Shown here: positions 32,782 through 44,772 of the stretch, piece by piece
How positions within the stretch are numbered: the first letter of the stretch is position 1
How the letters are laid out: every line of letters begins with the position of its first letter
From: Macrostomum hystrix
Lineage: Eukaryota > Platyhelminthes > Macrostomidae
DNA length: 64,000 nt
Assembly (NCBI GenBank): GCA_950097015.1
Contig: CATNEN010000034.1
Coordinates: 3,876,001 to 3,940,000, forward strand
Reading direction: 5' to 3'
The notes under the pieces: generated by a model
Told to the model about the DNA's origin: nothing
Seen by the model: the letters and a program-made list of their open reading frames with translations, nothing else
Databases searched by the model: none
Made by a program: the position numbers and the translations under genes

Positions 32782-35700
32782 TCACGTGTACTTGACTTTG
32801 TCTCGCTCGCCCCTACCACCAGATCGCTGCCGCCACTTCCAGCATAGAACTATCAGCACAATGGCCACAATTAGCGCCACCAAGACTGCCACCACAATGG
32901 CCAGAATGGAAGCACTACTCTCGGCTGGCTGGAGGTTCGGGGTGACGCCTGGCGACTCAGCGCCAGTCTTCCCTGGCGGCTTTGCGGGGCCTTCGGCGCA
33001 CGGGTCGTGCAGCCTGAATGCGTCAGCAACGCGCATTCCAGCCAGGCGCTCCGGTGTGGCGCAGCTGGGTATTGCGAGGGAGGGGGATGGGTGAGATTCA
33101 GACTGGGTGAGATTCAGACTGGGTAAGATTCAGACTGGGTAAGATTCAGACTGGGTGAGATTCAGACTGAGTGAGATTCAGACTGGGTGAGATTCAGACT
33201 GGGTGAGATTCAGACTGGGTGAGATTCAGACTGGGTGAGATTCAGACTGAGTGAGATTCAGACTGGGTGAGATTCAGACTGGGTGAGATTCAGACTGGGT
33301 GAGATTCAGACTGGGTGAGATTCAGACTGGGTGAGATTCAGACTGAGTGAGATTCAGACTGGGTGAGATTCAGACTGGGTGAGATTCAGACTGGGTGAGA
33401 TTCAGACTGGGTGAGATTCAGACTGGGTAAGATTCAGACTGGGTAAGATTCAGACTGGGTGAGATTCAGACTGAGTGAGATTCAGACTGGGTGAGATTCA
33501 GACTGGGTGAGATTCAGACTGGGTGAGATTCAGACTGGGTGAGATTCAGACTGGGTGAGATTCAGACTGAGTGAGATTCAGACTGGGTGAGATTCAGACT
33601 GGGTGAGATTCAGACTGGGTGAGATTCAGACTGGGTGAGATTCAGACTGGGTGAGATTCAGACTGGGTGAGATTCAGACTGAGTGAGATTCAGACTGGGT
33701 GAGATTCAGACTGGGTGAGATTCAGACTGGGTGAGATTCAGACTGGGTGAGATTCAGACTGGGTGAGATTCAGACTGGGTGAGATTCAGACTGGGTGAGA
33801 TTCAGACTGGGTGAGATTCAGACTGGGTGAGATTCAGACTGGGTGAGATTCAGACTGGGTGAGATTCAGACTGAGTGAGATTCAGACTGGGTGAGATTCA
33901 GACTGGGTGAGATTCAGACTGGGTGAGATTCAGACTGGGTGAGATTCAGACTGAGTGAGATTCAGACTGGGTGAGATTCAGACTGGGTGAGATTCAGACT
34001 GGGTGAGATTCAGACTGGGTGAGATTCAGACTGAGTTCAGGGAAATGAGCAGAAAATTGGATGAATTGGCTGACTAGAGAAGAAATTCGATGCCAAGTGT
34101 TCCCTCGAATTCCCATGCGGAAAATTATCACAAATACGAAGCAGTCAGTCGTGGATGTAGAGCTCATTTTCCTGCCAAATGGACTCAACTAGCCCTTATT
34201 TACTGTGTGGAGAATACTTCTCAGCTAGAATATAGCCTAAAGTCACTCGCCGAACCAGAAAAAGCCATTACGAGGAAGCTTGAGTCAAGTGCAGTTGCTG
34301 CCAGCAACAACTCATAACACTATCTACCCGATAGAATGATCATATTCAGGTCATTGAAAGGGTCATGACCTAGCTGGTTACATAAATTATTAATTGCGAA
34401 ATGTATAGCTAGTAAGTAAAAATATTTCTTAGATTTAGCGAACCAACTTGATCCAAAAAACATTCTCCCACGCTTCTAAAAAGCAATTTTGATGAAAAAA
34501 TAAAGAGCCGAGCAACGGTTCTTTAGCACCGAGAGATTTGTTGCCATGGAGAAGACGCATATTTAAAGCGCTAAGCACAATAAGTATGTGTTGTGAAGCA
34601 CTAAATAGCCAAAAGAACTGGATTTTTGTAAACTTTTTGGTAGTAAAAAACTGATTAATTACTGGTTATTAAGGCCTTAATTCAAGAACTTTAAATGCGA
34701 AAGTTTCTTAAAATTTTGCTGCAAACTGTGCCTAAATGCTTGGATAAAAAAATTGTTTATTACAACTGACCTAGTTGGGTCAGATGTGCAGCCGACAGCA
34801 CAGCCGCAGCTATTGCGCGGCGCATCTGAAGGCTGCGTACTGCTGTTCAGTCCATGGACTGGGGGACGCCACACCCAACTCTCAATTTATCCCAGCTAAC
34901 GATTTGTCTTGCACAAAGGACATGAATTGTTCCAGTGGAGTACGAATCGAACCTGCGACCTTTAAGTCGTAAGTCCGACGCTCTAACCACTAGACTACAA
35001 CCGTATTCAACTTTTTCTGAATCGCAACTAATTTAGCTAGCTTCAATAACTGCGACGTCATTCGTTGCCTGAGATGCATTGGGGAAGGTTATTTAAAGCA
35101 GTTCGTGAAAAAAACTCACCTGGGATCGTCATTGCGGTACACGGCCTTGATCCGGTCCTCGTTGGAGGCCAGCCAGGCGAGCTCGCAGCCGCAGTGCAGC
35201 GGATTGCCGCCCAGCTGGACTACGAAATGCGCCGCGTCCTGGTACGGCCGACCATTCGGCACGTGAGGCACCTGGCGCATTTGGTTGCCTCTCAGGTCCA
35301 CCCGGCTCAGTCGGCTGAGGATGCTGCCGTTGGCCACCAGCGACCAGGACGTCGGCAGCTCCTTGATGGAGGCGCGTGACAAAACCAACAAGGTCAGCGT
35401 CATTGTGGCGTTTTTCAATCTGGAGAAGTCGATGCGCTCCAGGCGGCAGTTCTGCAAGGCCAGTCTGGTCAGCTGCTGGTCAGCAGAAACCAGAGGCAGA
35501 TTGTCGATGTCCGTTTCCATTAGGCTGAAGTCCATCACCGAGTCCATATTGCGCAGCAGATAGTCCGACGCCTCAGGTGGCACCAGGCACCGGCGCAGCA
35601 GCACGCTGTAGGCTTTGGCGTTGCGCAGAAAGTTCGGACTGTGAACGTCGAGCAGTTCAACGCCTGTCAGGACGAGGTGGGCAGGACGCACGCGGCGGAG

Positions 35701-36420
35701 GCGGACGCGCTGCAAGCCAGACTCGACGCTGATGCTCAGGTTGCTAAATAGAGTGATCTCGTCCAGAACAAGTGTGGCATCTGGTTGAGCAGCGTCCTGG
35801 CTGACTATCATCTGTCTGGCATTCACGTTGGATATGACGGTGTCCGAATTTCTACACCATGTGCTTTTGACCAACTGCAGCTCAGTAAATTGACCGAAGC
35901 TGAAAGCTGTGCTCAGATCCGAGCAGGCCACTTGACTGAACTCGCAGTCGTAAAAGTACAAGCTGCCTGTGTCCTTTAAAATATATTTGGCGAAAAATTC
36001 TCGCTTGATACCGTGAATGGTGCATCGCTGTAGCTGCAGTTTGGTTAGAAAGGCCTCTGCTGAGGCAGACTGAGGCTCAGACAGAGTCAGGTGAATTCCA
36101 CTTATGTACAGCTCAAACGATTTGGGATTTCTTTTGCCGATCAGCCAGTTCCTGCACTCCTGCAGTATGGAATGTATAGTTGCCTCCTCTGGCGTGACGT
36201 GAATGTCCTGCTTAGCTGAGCAGTGCACTTTTACATCCGGTAGTATGGGCACTCCAGAACAGGTCAGATTGCAGTCGATTGATCCAATGCTGAATGTGTT
36301 TTTGTTTTTAATTGCAGCGGTGCCTGCTGTACAGTGACAGACCGCGATAATGACGGTGGCTAGCAGCGCGCAGGTGAAAGTAGGTGCATGCGGTAGCGCC
36401 ATCAGTGCTTCTGTTCTCAC
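32782..36420 (-). CDS. Leucine-rich-repeat transmembrane receptor-like protein
   Basis: Exon 1 (36420-35120) ends in a consensus donor (CAG|GTGAGT); exon 2 starts at 33064 after TACCCAG, and the split codon gives Ser434. Residues 1-35 look like a signal peptide (an alternative Met is at 7). Residues about 60-400 hold divergent leucine-rich segments (LTRLALQNCRLERIDFSRLK, LSRVDLRGNQMRQVP). An LRR C-terminal cap with Cys410, Cys412 (NPLHCGCELAW), Cys435 and Cys456 is split by the intron. After a Pro-rich linker comes a membrane helix 486-508, then a basic tail. The frame stops at KVKYT (TGA, 32782-32784), giving a very short tail, but an excellent donor (GTGAGT at 32785) overlaps the stop, so a longer cytoplasmic part is equally possible. 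Likely a surface adhesion or recognition receptor; ligand unknown. Confidence 0.8.
33090..34036. repeat. 16-bp minisatellite in the LRR-gene intron
   Basis: About 59 units of GATTCAGACTGGGTGA; GACTGAGTGA and GGGTAA variants recur at regular intervals, suggesting higher-order blocks of roughly 6-8 units. It starts about 25 bases upstream of the exon 2 acceptor. Confidence 0.97.
34750..35005 (-). mobile_element. tRNA-derived SINE
   Basis: The minus strand from about 35005 reads a tRNA-like head: an A box (TAGTCTAGTGGTTAGAGC) and a B box (GGTTCGATTC). The anticodon stem is broken, so it is not a working tRNA. An unrelated body of about 170 bases follows, ending in an AT-rich tail near 34750. 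It lies in the LRR-gene intron, same strand as the gene. Confidence 0.6.
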
Positions 36421-37000
36421 TTATTCGGTGAAGTACAAAGCACGCTAGATAAATCTGCCAGATGTACTTTTTATCGGCCTGTTGTTGTCCTTCTCTTATT
36501 TCTTCAAGACTTGGGAAAGAGAGAGAGAGGGCCGCCGGGAAGGGGTCGAGAGCATTCGGTGCACTGAGCGGAAAAGCGATTTTAGAGGCCACAGGAGGCG
36601 CGAGCAAAACTTTTTAGGCCCTGGCTAGTCGGACGGACGACACTTGGGGAGGGGGTTTGGAGTAGCCGAGAGCACTGCCGGGAGTGTGAGTTTCCTAATT
36701 CGCTAGCATTGGATCCCAGACCTGGAGTGAGAGAGACAGCCAGGCGGTGCCCAAAGTAAGGAGTGGCAAGAAGGAGAGAGAGAGAGAGGCAACTTTGAGC
36801 ACAGCGGAGATGCAGCGCGGAACAAGTGAGAGGCCTTGTGCTTCTTACCCTTTAGCAAGGCACCCCTGCTCCTCCTCTTCAGACCGGCGCCATTGCTGAG
36901 CCATATCGACCAATTATTGGTCGCCTCAGAGGCTACCCCAACCCACACCGCCCACCTCCACATATTTTTACGCGCTTTTTGCACATTCGCGTATTCTACT
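36421..37000. other. 5' flank of the LRR gene
   Basis: Contains GA/CT-rich runs (36505-36525, 36725-36790). No TATA box is obvious near the start codon and no other gene was recognised. Confidence 0.3.
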
Positions 37001-37004
37001 GTTA

Positions 37005-37250
37005 GTAATGCTGCTGGGGAGAAATTAGTTCTCTGCTGCTGAGGGGAAATTAGTTCTCTGCTGTTTGGGGGACATTGGTTATTTACTGGCGGGGGACATT
37101 GGTTATTTGCTACTGAGGGGACATTAGTTCTCTGCAGCTGGGGGGGACATTGGTCTTTTTACTGATGGGGGACATTAGTTCTCTGCTGCTGACGGAACAT
37201 CGGTTCTCTGCTGTTTGGGGGACATTAAATTAGTTCTCTGCTGCTGGGGG
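37005..37250. repeat. Degenerate minisatellite (about 28-30 bp)
   Basis: Repeats of GGGGACATTGGTTCTCTGCT-type units (also ATTAGTTCTCTGCTGCTG), irregular in length. Confidence 0.8.
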
Positions 37251-37589
37251 GATAGTATTCGCATGTACCTTAGTAGCATTAAGCTGAGTTGTATCAAACG
37301 CAAGTTACTTGTGTAATTCTTAAGAGCCCCGACAGGGGCTCTTGGTGTAAAGACCGGATGTCTCAGAATGTATTCAAGCTCAGACTGACTATTTTTGTAT
37401 TTAGTGAGAATTCAAATTCTCGTTGAATCGCAATCACGTATATTCGCAATCAGGGAAGTTGATACTGACGAAATGAGTTTTCGTTTTGTTTACTTACAGG
37501 CGCGTTTTGTCCTTATCCATTACACAAGATTTTTTGTCTGAACAGTAGTGCCCCCCCTTGGGGGCTTAGCGTGCTAGTACTGTTCTATA

Positions 37590-39702
37590 ATCTCACTCTC
37601 CACGTTTCCCTCCCTCACCTCTGATTCTCACTCTCTACCTCTCCCTCCCTCACCTCCAATTCTCACTCTCTACCGCTCCCTCCCTCAACTCTGATTCTCA
37701 CTCTCTACCTCTCCTTCCCTCAACTCTGATTCTCACTCTCTACCTCTCCCTCCCTCACCTCTGATTCTCACTCTCTACCTCTCCCTCCCTCAACTATGAT
37801 TCTCACTCTCTACCTCTCCCTCCCTCACCTCTGATTCTCACTCTCTACCTCTCCCTCCCTCAACTATGATTCTCACTCTCTACCTCTCCTTCCCTCAACT
37901 CTGATTCTCACTCTCTACCTCTCCCTCCCTCACCTCTGATTCTCACTCTCTACCTCTCCCTCCCTCAACTATGATTCTCACTCTCTACCTCTCCTTCCCT
38001 CAACTCTGATTCTCACTCTCTACCTCTCCCTCCCTCACCTCCAATTCTCACTCTCTACCGCTCCCTCCCTCACCTCTGATTCTCACTCTCTACCTCTCCC
38101 TCCCTCACCTCTGATTCTCACTCTCTACCGCTCTCTCCCTCAACTATGATTCTCACTCTCTACCGCTCTCTCCCTTAACTATGATTCTCACTCTCTACCT
38201 CTCCCTCCCTCAACTATGATTCTCACTCTCTACCTCTCCCTCCCTCACCTCTGATTCTCACTCTCTACCTCTCCCTCCCTCACCTCCAATTCTCACTCTC
38301 TACCGCTCCCTCCCTCAACTATGATTCTCACTCTCTACCTCTCCCTCCCTTAACTATGATTCTCACTCTCTACCTCTCCCTCCCTCACCTCTGATTCTCA
38401 CTCTCTACCTCTCCCTCCCTCAACTCTGATTCTCACTCTCTACCTCTCCCTCCCTCACCTCTGATTCTCACTCTCTACCGCTCTCTCCCTCAACTATGAT
38501 TCTCACTCTCTACCGCTCTCTCCCTCAACTATGATTCTCACTCTCTACCTCTCCCTCCCTCAACTATGATTCTCACTCTCTACCTCTCCCTCCCTCACCT
38601 CTGATTCTCACTCTCTACCTCTCCCTCCCTCACCTCCAATTCTCACTCTCTACCGCTCCCTCCCTCAACTATGATTCTCACTCTCTACCTCTCCCTCCCT
38701 TAACTATGATTCTCACTCTCTACCTCTCCCTCCCTCAACTATGATTCTCACTCTCTACCTCTCCCTCCCTTAACTATGATTCTCACTCTCTACCTCTCCC
38801 TCCCTCACCTCTGATTCTCACTCTCTACCGCTCCCTCCCTCACCTCTGATTCTCACTCTCTACCTCTCCCTCCCTCAACTAGAATTAGAATAATAAACTA
38901 TGATTCTCACTCTCTACCTCTCCCTCCCTCAACTATGATTCTCACTCTCTACCTCTCCCTCCCTCAACTAGAATTAGAATAATAAACTATGATTCTCACT
39001 CTCTACCTCTCCCTCCCTCAACTATGATTCTCACTCTCTACCTCTCCCTCCCTTAACTATGATTCTCACTCTCTACCTCTCCCTCCCTCACCTCTGATTC
39101 TCACTCTCTACCTCTCCCTCCCTCAACTAGAATTAGAATAATAAACTATGATTCTCACTCTCTACCGCTCCCTCCCTTAACTAGAATTAGAATAATAAAC
39201 TATGATTCTCACTCTCTACCTCTCCCTCCCTCAACTATGATTCTCACTCTCTACCTCTCCCTCCCTCAACTAGAATTAGAATAATAAACTATGATTCTCA
39301 CTCTCTACCTCTCCCTCCCTCACCTCTGATTCTCACTCTCTACCTCTCCCTCCCTCAACTAGAATTAGAATAATAAACTATGATTCTCACTCTCTACCGC
39401 TCCCTCCCTTAACTAGAATTAGAATAATAAACTATGATTCTCACTCTCTACCTCTCCCTCCCTCAACTATGATTCTCACTCTCTACCTCTCCCTCCCTCA
39501 ACTAGAATTAGAATAATAAACTATGATTCTCACTCTCTACCTCTCCCTCCCTCAACTATGATTCTCACTCTCTACCTCTCCCTCCCTCACCTCTGATTCT
39601 CACTCTCTACCGCTCCCTCCCTCACCTCTGATTCTCACTCTCTACCTCTCCCTCCCTCAACTAGAATTAGAATAATAAACTATGATTCTCACTCTCTACC
39701 CT
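37590..39702. repeat. 35-bp satellite array, 2.1 kb
   Basis: About 58 units, each TGATTCTCACTCTCTACCTC plus TCCCTCCCTCACCTC. In the last 850 bases about eight units carry an inserted A-rich segment (AGAATTAGAATAATAAACTA), always at the same place, so this variant was amplified as part of a higher-order unit. Confidence 0.97.
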
Positions 39703-39705
39703 GTG

Positions 39706-41128
39706 CTTCTCACATCAGATTCTCACTCATATCTCCCTCACCCCTGTCTACCATTTAGCCTAGACCGAAATCAGAAGTCGATGAAGTCATTGTTGCTCAG
39801 TTAAATCAAAACACAGCTCTCAAATAGGCTAGGCATAACTTGCAAATCTATTTTGGTTGCTTGGCTTGTGATATCAACAGGAAAGTTTAGTTTCTACGAA
39901 ACTCTGATTTGTACAGCGAACCTGTCCGGCCTCACACTCACTGCTAGAGATAAATTCTTTGATTTTGACAGTCAGTAGGAAAACTTACAAATGTTTTGTG
40001 TGTGTGGCAAAATAGCTCAGGGTGGGTTATATAAAGGTTGACCCAAAGTGAACCTCGTTTTCTTTACTTTTTTATCTACAAATAATGCATTGAAACTTAA
40101 TCAATGTTTGGCTCTGATTTGCACTTTGAGAAGTACTCAATAATACGAGTATAATACGCGTGCACATGCAGTCACCTGTAAGTTTAAAATAATCGTCCAG
40201 TACATAGGTTGAAATTAAAATTGACACCTTTTTGGCTAATTGGCACATCATGAATGTTCCAAGCATGAATATGGGCCAACAGCAACACTAAACAATTTTA
40301 TTAAACTTCACAAAATAAATGGCAATCAAATTCTGTGAAAAGATTGGCAACTGATAGTTTCTCGGTGCGCAAATATTAATTTCCATATCATAAAAGATGT
40401 TGTCAGTTTTAAAAGCTTATTTTACAATAACTGATATATTTCTGGATTCCAAAGTGCGCAATAAATTGTATGAGAAGTTTCACACAAACTTCACATTTCG
40501 TAAACCATTTTTTCCTACTGCATCTCTAAAATTATACTACTTTGAGTAGCAATATGCAGGTTATTAAGAAACTAATTTACTGCAAAACACTTGCAAAACG
40601 AGAGCCAATTCAGTATGGTATATTCTACAGGTAGCTAATGCGCATTTTAGGTAGATTTACTGACGGGGATTTCAGGAAACTGATCGGGATTTTAAATAAC
40701 TCAAATGTATTTCAGGTAACTGACCGGGAGCTTCCATCAGTAAGTTAAGTAACTGAGGTGGGTTTTAGATAATCGATAGAAATATCAACGTAACTGAAAA
40801 GGGATTTCAGATTACTAATATTTGGAATCACATCGCTTAGGGGTTCAGCGGGTGGGAAAGATTTATCCTCGCTGGATACGGCTGGAGTGCCGCCAAATTA
40901 TCTACTGCAGTTACTTTCAGCCCCTCCTATTTTTTATTAATATCATATTATTAAAATTAAGAGAGACTCTAGTTAGCAGTGCAAATAATAAACGATAGCC
41001 AGATGAAAGGCAATTCTTTTGAGTAAAAAATAAGAAAAATTCCATGACCTTGAAAGAAATACAGAAATAAAGCTATAATAATGCGATATAAGCTAACAGA
41101 AGAAATGAATAGAAAAATATAGAACTAA
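39706..41128. other. Unassigned region with a weak 30-bp repeat
   Basis: No gene recognised. Between about 40640 and 40810 there is a loose repeat of GG-ATTTCAG-TAACTGA units (4-6 decayed copies). Confidence 0.4.
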
Positions 41129-41364
41129 CTAGCTTTTTTGCCCGTTGTTTCTGGGGCAGAAATTTAAAGCAAAGCAGTAAGCAATTCACGTCTCTGTATT
41201 AACTTTATAGTGAAGGTCACCATATATTCATTTACTGCATTAATGAAAAGTGAAGAGTTTGTTTAAGGGTGTTTTAAGTAAAAAATAAGTGAAAAGTTTG
41301 TCCAAACAGCCCCCTCTTGATTACTTCTTTAGAAACATGTCTCTTAGCCACTCCTCTATACAGT

Positions 41365-41638
41365 CAGTGGCAGATCCAGGAATTTTGTTTTGGGGCGGTC
41401 TGTCAGGGGAGCGCCATGAGAAACACAGAGTGGGTGCCAGCGGCCGAAAAAGGGCGCCAGGAGCCAAGAAAGGGCGCCAGCGGCTGAAAAACGGGAGCCA
41501 GCGGCTGAAAAAGGGGCGCCAGCGGCCGAAAAGGGGCGCCAGTCGCAGCACTGGCGCCCCTGGTGGGGGCATCTTATTCCCATGATTAAAATTTAGGGGG
41601 GCGACTGCCCCCCCGCCCCCCCCCTAAATCTGCCTCTG
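41365..41638. mobile_element. 274-bp hAT-like MITE nested in Helitron copy A
   Basis: Ends CAGTGGCAGATCCAGG and (inverted) CAGAGGCAGATTTAGG; 8-bp target duplication TATACAGT at 41357-41364 and 41639-41646. The interior has short GGCGCCAGCGGC-AAAAA repeats and an 11-bp perfect hairpin (GGGGCGCCAGT / ACTGGCGCCCC, 41533-41560). The same insertion is in the two other Helitron copies. Confidence 0.85.
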
Positions 41639-41790
41639 TATACAGTATGCATGTACACGCGTATACATAAGGAAAATAGCCATGGCATAACAATAACAAT
41701 GTCAAAGAAACAAAATTAAACTGTTTCAGAGTTCAGAGTTAGACAGGTCAAGGTCAATTCGTGACTACTTTTCTATTAATTGCTTGCGAG

Positions 41791-42492
41791 TCACCTCAAG
41801 GCCTGGGGATACACCACATTCTTCGTTCTTCCCCTTGGTGCGAAAATGAATAGGCCAGCTGGAGTTCCAACACGGGAGCAGGCGACATAAAGCTGCCCAT
41901 GCGAGAAGCAAGGAGTCTCCAGGTTGATGCCAGCCACCTTCAGCGACTGTCCCTGAGCCTTGTTAATAGTCATCGCAAAGCACACTCTCACAGGGAACTG
42001 CAGTCGCTTGAACTGAAATGGCAGGTCCGTGGGGATAATTGGAATCCGGGGAACGAACACAGACTCTCCTCTGCCAGATCCAGTCATTATCGTGGCCTCA
42101 ATCACGTGTGGGAAGAGCCGCCTGACTATCAGTCTGGTGCCGTTACACAGCCTTGGCGCATTCAGGTTGCGGAGGAGCATAATTGGTGCCCCAACTTTCA
42201 GCTGCAAGTTGTGCGATGGAGTTCCAGGAGGATCTAGAGAGTTCAGAAACTCAACAGGATACTCCACAGCGGTGTCATCAGTCAACGTTGTATCAATTGA
42301 CTTGTAGGTGAAAACTGCACCTGGCAACTCCTGAAGGAGTTGGTAGTTAATTTCGTTGGCGGCATCATTTCTAGGACACAGAATTGCCCTCTCTGACAGC
42401 CAGTCAACGCCAGCCTCTCTCTTTCTTCTATCCCAGGCTGGCTGGAGAGAAATATCGACCGGAGAGCCCTGCGCACTGGGACGCCACCGCAC
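41791..42492 (-). pseudogene. PIF1-like helicase fragment of Helitron copy A
   Basis: An open frame of 233 codons with no ATG at its head. It keeps the C-terminal helicase motifs (FAMTINKAQGQSL, LYVACSRVG) but lacks the 116 codons present in copy B that carry GDFRQTLPV. It is a remnant of the Helitron Rep-helicase protein, not a host PIF1 gene. Confidence 0.8.
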
Positions 42493-43293
42493 TCACCGCA
42501 CTCAGTCTCAGTGCTGCTTGGGGGCCAGTAGACAGTCTAGGGGTTTGGGCTGTGTACATTCACGGCTTGAAATGCAATGTACAGTCTGGGGCTTCGGCGC
42601 CCGGGGAAGGGAGGGGGTGGCTGTATTAAAATTTGGCCCGCAGAGTGGCGGAGGGGAGTTGGGGTGGCTGTCCTCGGAAAACAAAAAGTGACTCACTTTG
42701 AGATGATGCAGCTTTGCTCTGGATTGAGTAGAGATGTTCAAAATTGACAGCATTGTTGGAAAACATGTAAAGTGTAAGTGGATCAAATTTGGAGAAAATC
42801 TGACAAAGTGGGGCGACGATATGTCGAATTGAGTGATTTTTTGACGATTTTTGAGCAGTTTTTTGCACTTTTGAGCAGGAAGGAAATGATTTTTCGGGAA
42901 TTTGAGTAGCCTATTGCACTCAGCGTAGGTGGTTTTAGGTATGTGCAAAGTTTGGTGCGATTTGGTTGAGCGGTTTCGGCGTCTATAAAGACAAAAGGTT
43001 GCACACAGACAGACAGACAGACAGACAGAGTTTTCACTTTTATATATATAGACTAGCTTTTTTTGCCCGTTGTTTTTGGGGCAGAAATCTAAAGCAAAGC
43101 AGTAAGCAATTCACGTCTCTGTATTAACTTTATAGTGAAGGTCACCATTTATTTATTTACTGCATTAATGAAAAGTGAAGAGTTTGTTTTAGGGCGTTTT
43201 AAGTAAAAAATAAGTGAAAAGTTTGTCCAAACAGCCCGCCCCCTCTTGATTACTTCTTTAGAAACATGTCTTTTAGCCACTCCTCTATACAGT

Positions 43294-43567
43294 CAGTGGC
43301 AGATCCAGGAATTTTGTTTTGGGGCGGTCTGTCAGGGGAGCGCCATGAGAATCACAGAGGGGGTGCCAGCGGCCAAAAAAGGGCGCCAGGAGCCAAGAAA
43401 GGGCGCCAGCGGCTGAAAAACGGGAGCCAGCGGCTGAAAAAGGGGCGCCAGCGGCCGAAAAGGGGCGCCAGTCGCAGCACTGGCGCCCCTGGTGGGGGCA
43501 TCTTATTCCCATGATTAAAATTTAGGGGGGCGACTGCCCCCCCGCCCCCCCCCTAAATCTGCCTCTG
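43294..43567. mobile_element. 274-bp hAT-like MITE nested in Helitron copy B
   Basis: Same element and same TATACAGT duplication (43286-43293 and 43568-43575) as in copy A. Confidence 0.85.
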
Positions 43568-43719
43568 TATACAGTATGCATGTACACGCGTATACATAAG
43601 GAAAATAGCCATGGCATAACAATAACAATGTCAAAGAAACAAAATTAAACTGTTTCAGAGTTCAGAGTTAGACAGGTCAAGGTCAATTCGTGACTACTTT
43701 TCTATTAATTGCTTGCGAG

Positions 43720-44772
43720 TCACCTCAAGGCCTGGGGATACACCACATTCTTCGTTCTTCCCCTTGGTGCGAAAATGAATAGGCCAGCTGGAGTTCCAAC
43801 ATGGGAGCAGGCGACATAAAGCTGCCCATGCGAGAAGCAAGGAGTCTCCAGGTTGATGCCAGCCACCTTCAGCGACTGTCCCTGAGCCTTGTTAATAGTC
43901 ATCGCAAAGCACACTCTCACAGGGAACTTCAGTCGCTTGAACTGAAATGGCAGGTCCGTGGGGATAATTGGAATCCGGGGAACGAACACAGACTCTCCTC
44001 TGCCAGATCCAGTCATTATCGTGGCCTCAATCACGTGTGGGAAGAGCCGCCTGACTATCAGTCTGGTGCCGTTACACAGCCTTGGCGCATTCAGGTTGCG
44101 GAGGAGCATAACTGGTGCCCCAACTTTCAGCTGCAAGTTGTGCGATGGAGTTCCAGGAGGATCTAGAGAGTTCAGAAACTCAACAGGATACTCCACAGCG
44201 GTGTCATCAGTCAACGTTGTATCAATTGACTTGTAGGTGAAAACTGCACCTGGCAACTCCTGAAGCAGTTGGTAGTTAATTTCGTTGGCGGCATCATTTC
44301 TAGGACACAGAATTGCCCTCTCTGACAGCCAGTCAACGTCAGCATATCGAACCATCAGGTTTGGGTAAACTTTTGCCTTGAGCTCCTGCACTGACTGCAC
44401 AATGGTTCCGATTGTAGCGATCGATGACTGCCCATCCTCGGTGCTAATCTCCAGCAGACCATTGCCGATTCGCAATAGATTGGCAGAGAACTCATGAGCT
44501 GTTTCGTCTCCTTGAATTGTAGCTCTCATGTTTGTTCGTAGGTGCAACTTCACAACCGATGGCCACAGGTGAGATGATTTTAGGCAAGCATTAATCTCAT
44601 CAGCAGGAGTGCCACGCGGAATCACAGGCAGCGTCTGTCTAAAGTCTCCAGACAGCAGCAGAGTGACACCACCCATCAGTTGATCGCCAGCCTCTCTCTT
44701 TCTTCTATCCCAGGCTGGCTGGAAAGAAATATCGACCGGAGAGCCTAGCTGCGCACTGGGACGCCACCGCAC
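43720..44772 (-). pseudogene. PIF1-like helicase fragment of Helitron copy B
   Basis: 350 codons, no ATG at the head. Contains GDFRQTLPVIPRG (the Walker-B-distal PIF1 motif), FAMTINKAQGQSL and LYVACSHVG. The Walker A and B parts and the whole Rep nuclease are missing, so it cannot move the element by itself. Confidence 0.85.

Larger units (their letters stand above)
41129..43052 (-). mobile_element. Helitron, non-autonomous, copy A (1924 bp)
   Basis: Read on the minus strand it starts TCTATATATATAAAAGTG and ends with a short hairpin (TGCCC...GGGCA) followed by an A-run and CTAG, then a T. These are the classical Helitron ends, with no target duplication. Its 5' end touches the 3' end of copy B without a gap. 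It holds a fragment of PIF1-like helicase and a nested MITE (41365-41638). Confidence 0.9.

Noticed and set aside
34925-34998. Functional tRNA gene (anticodon TAC)
   Set aside because: A and B boxes are good, but the anticodon stem and T stem do not pair; it is better read as a SINE head.
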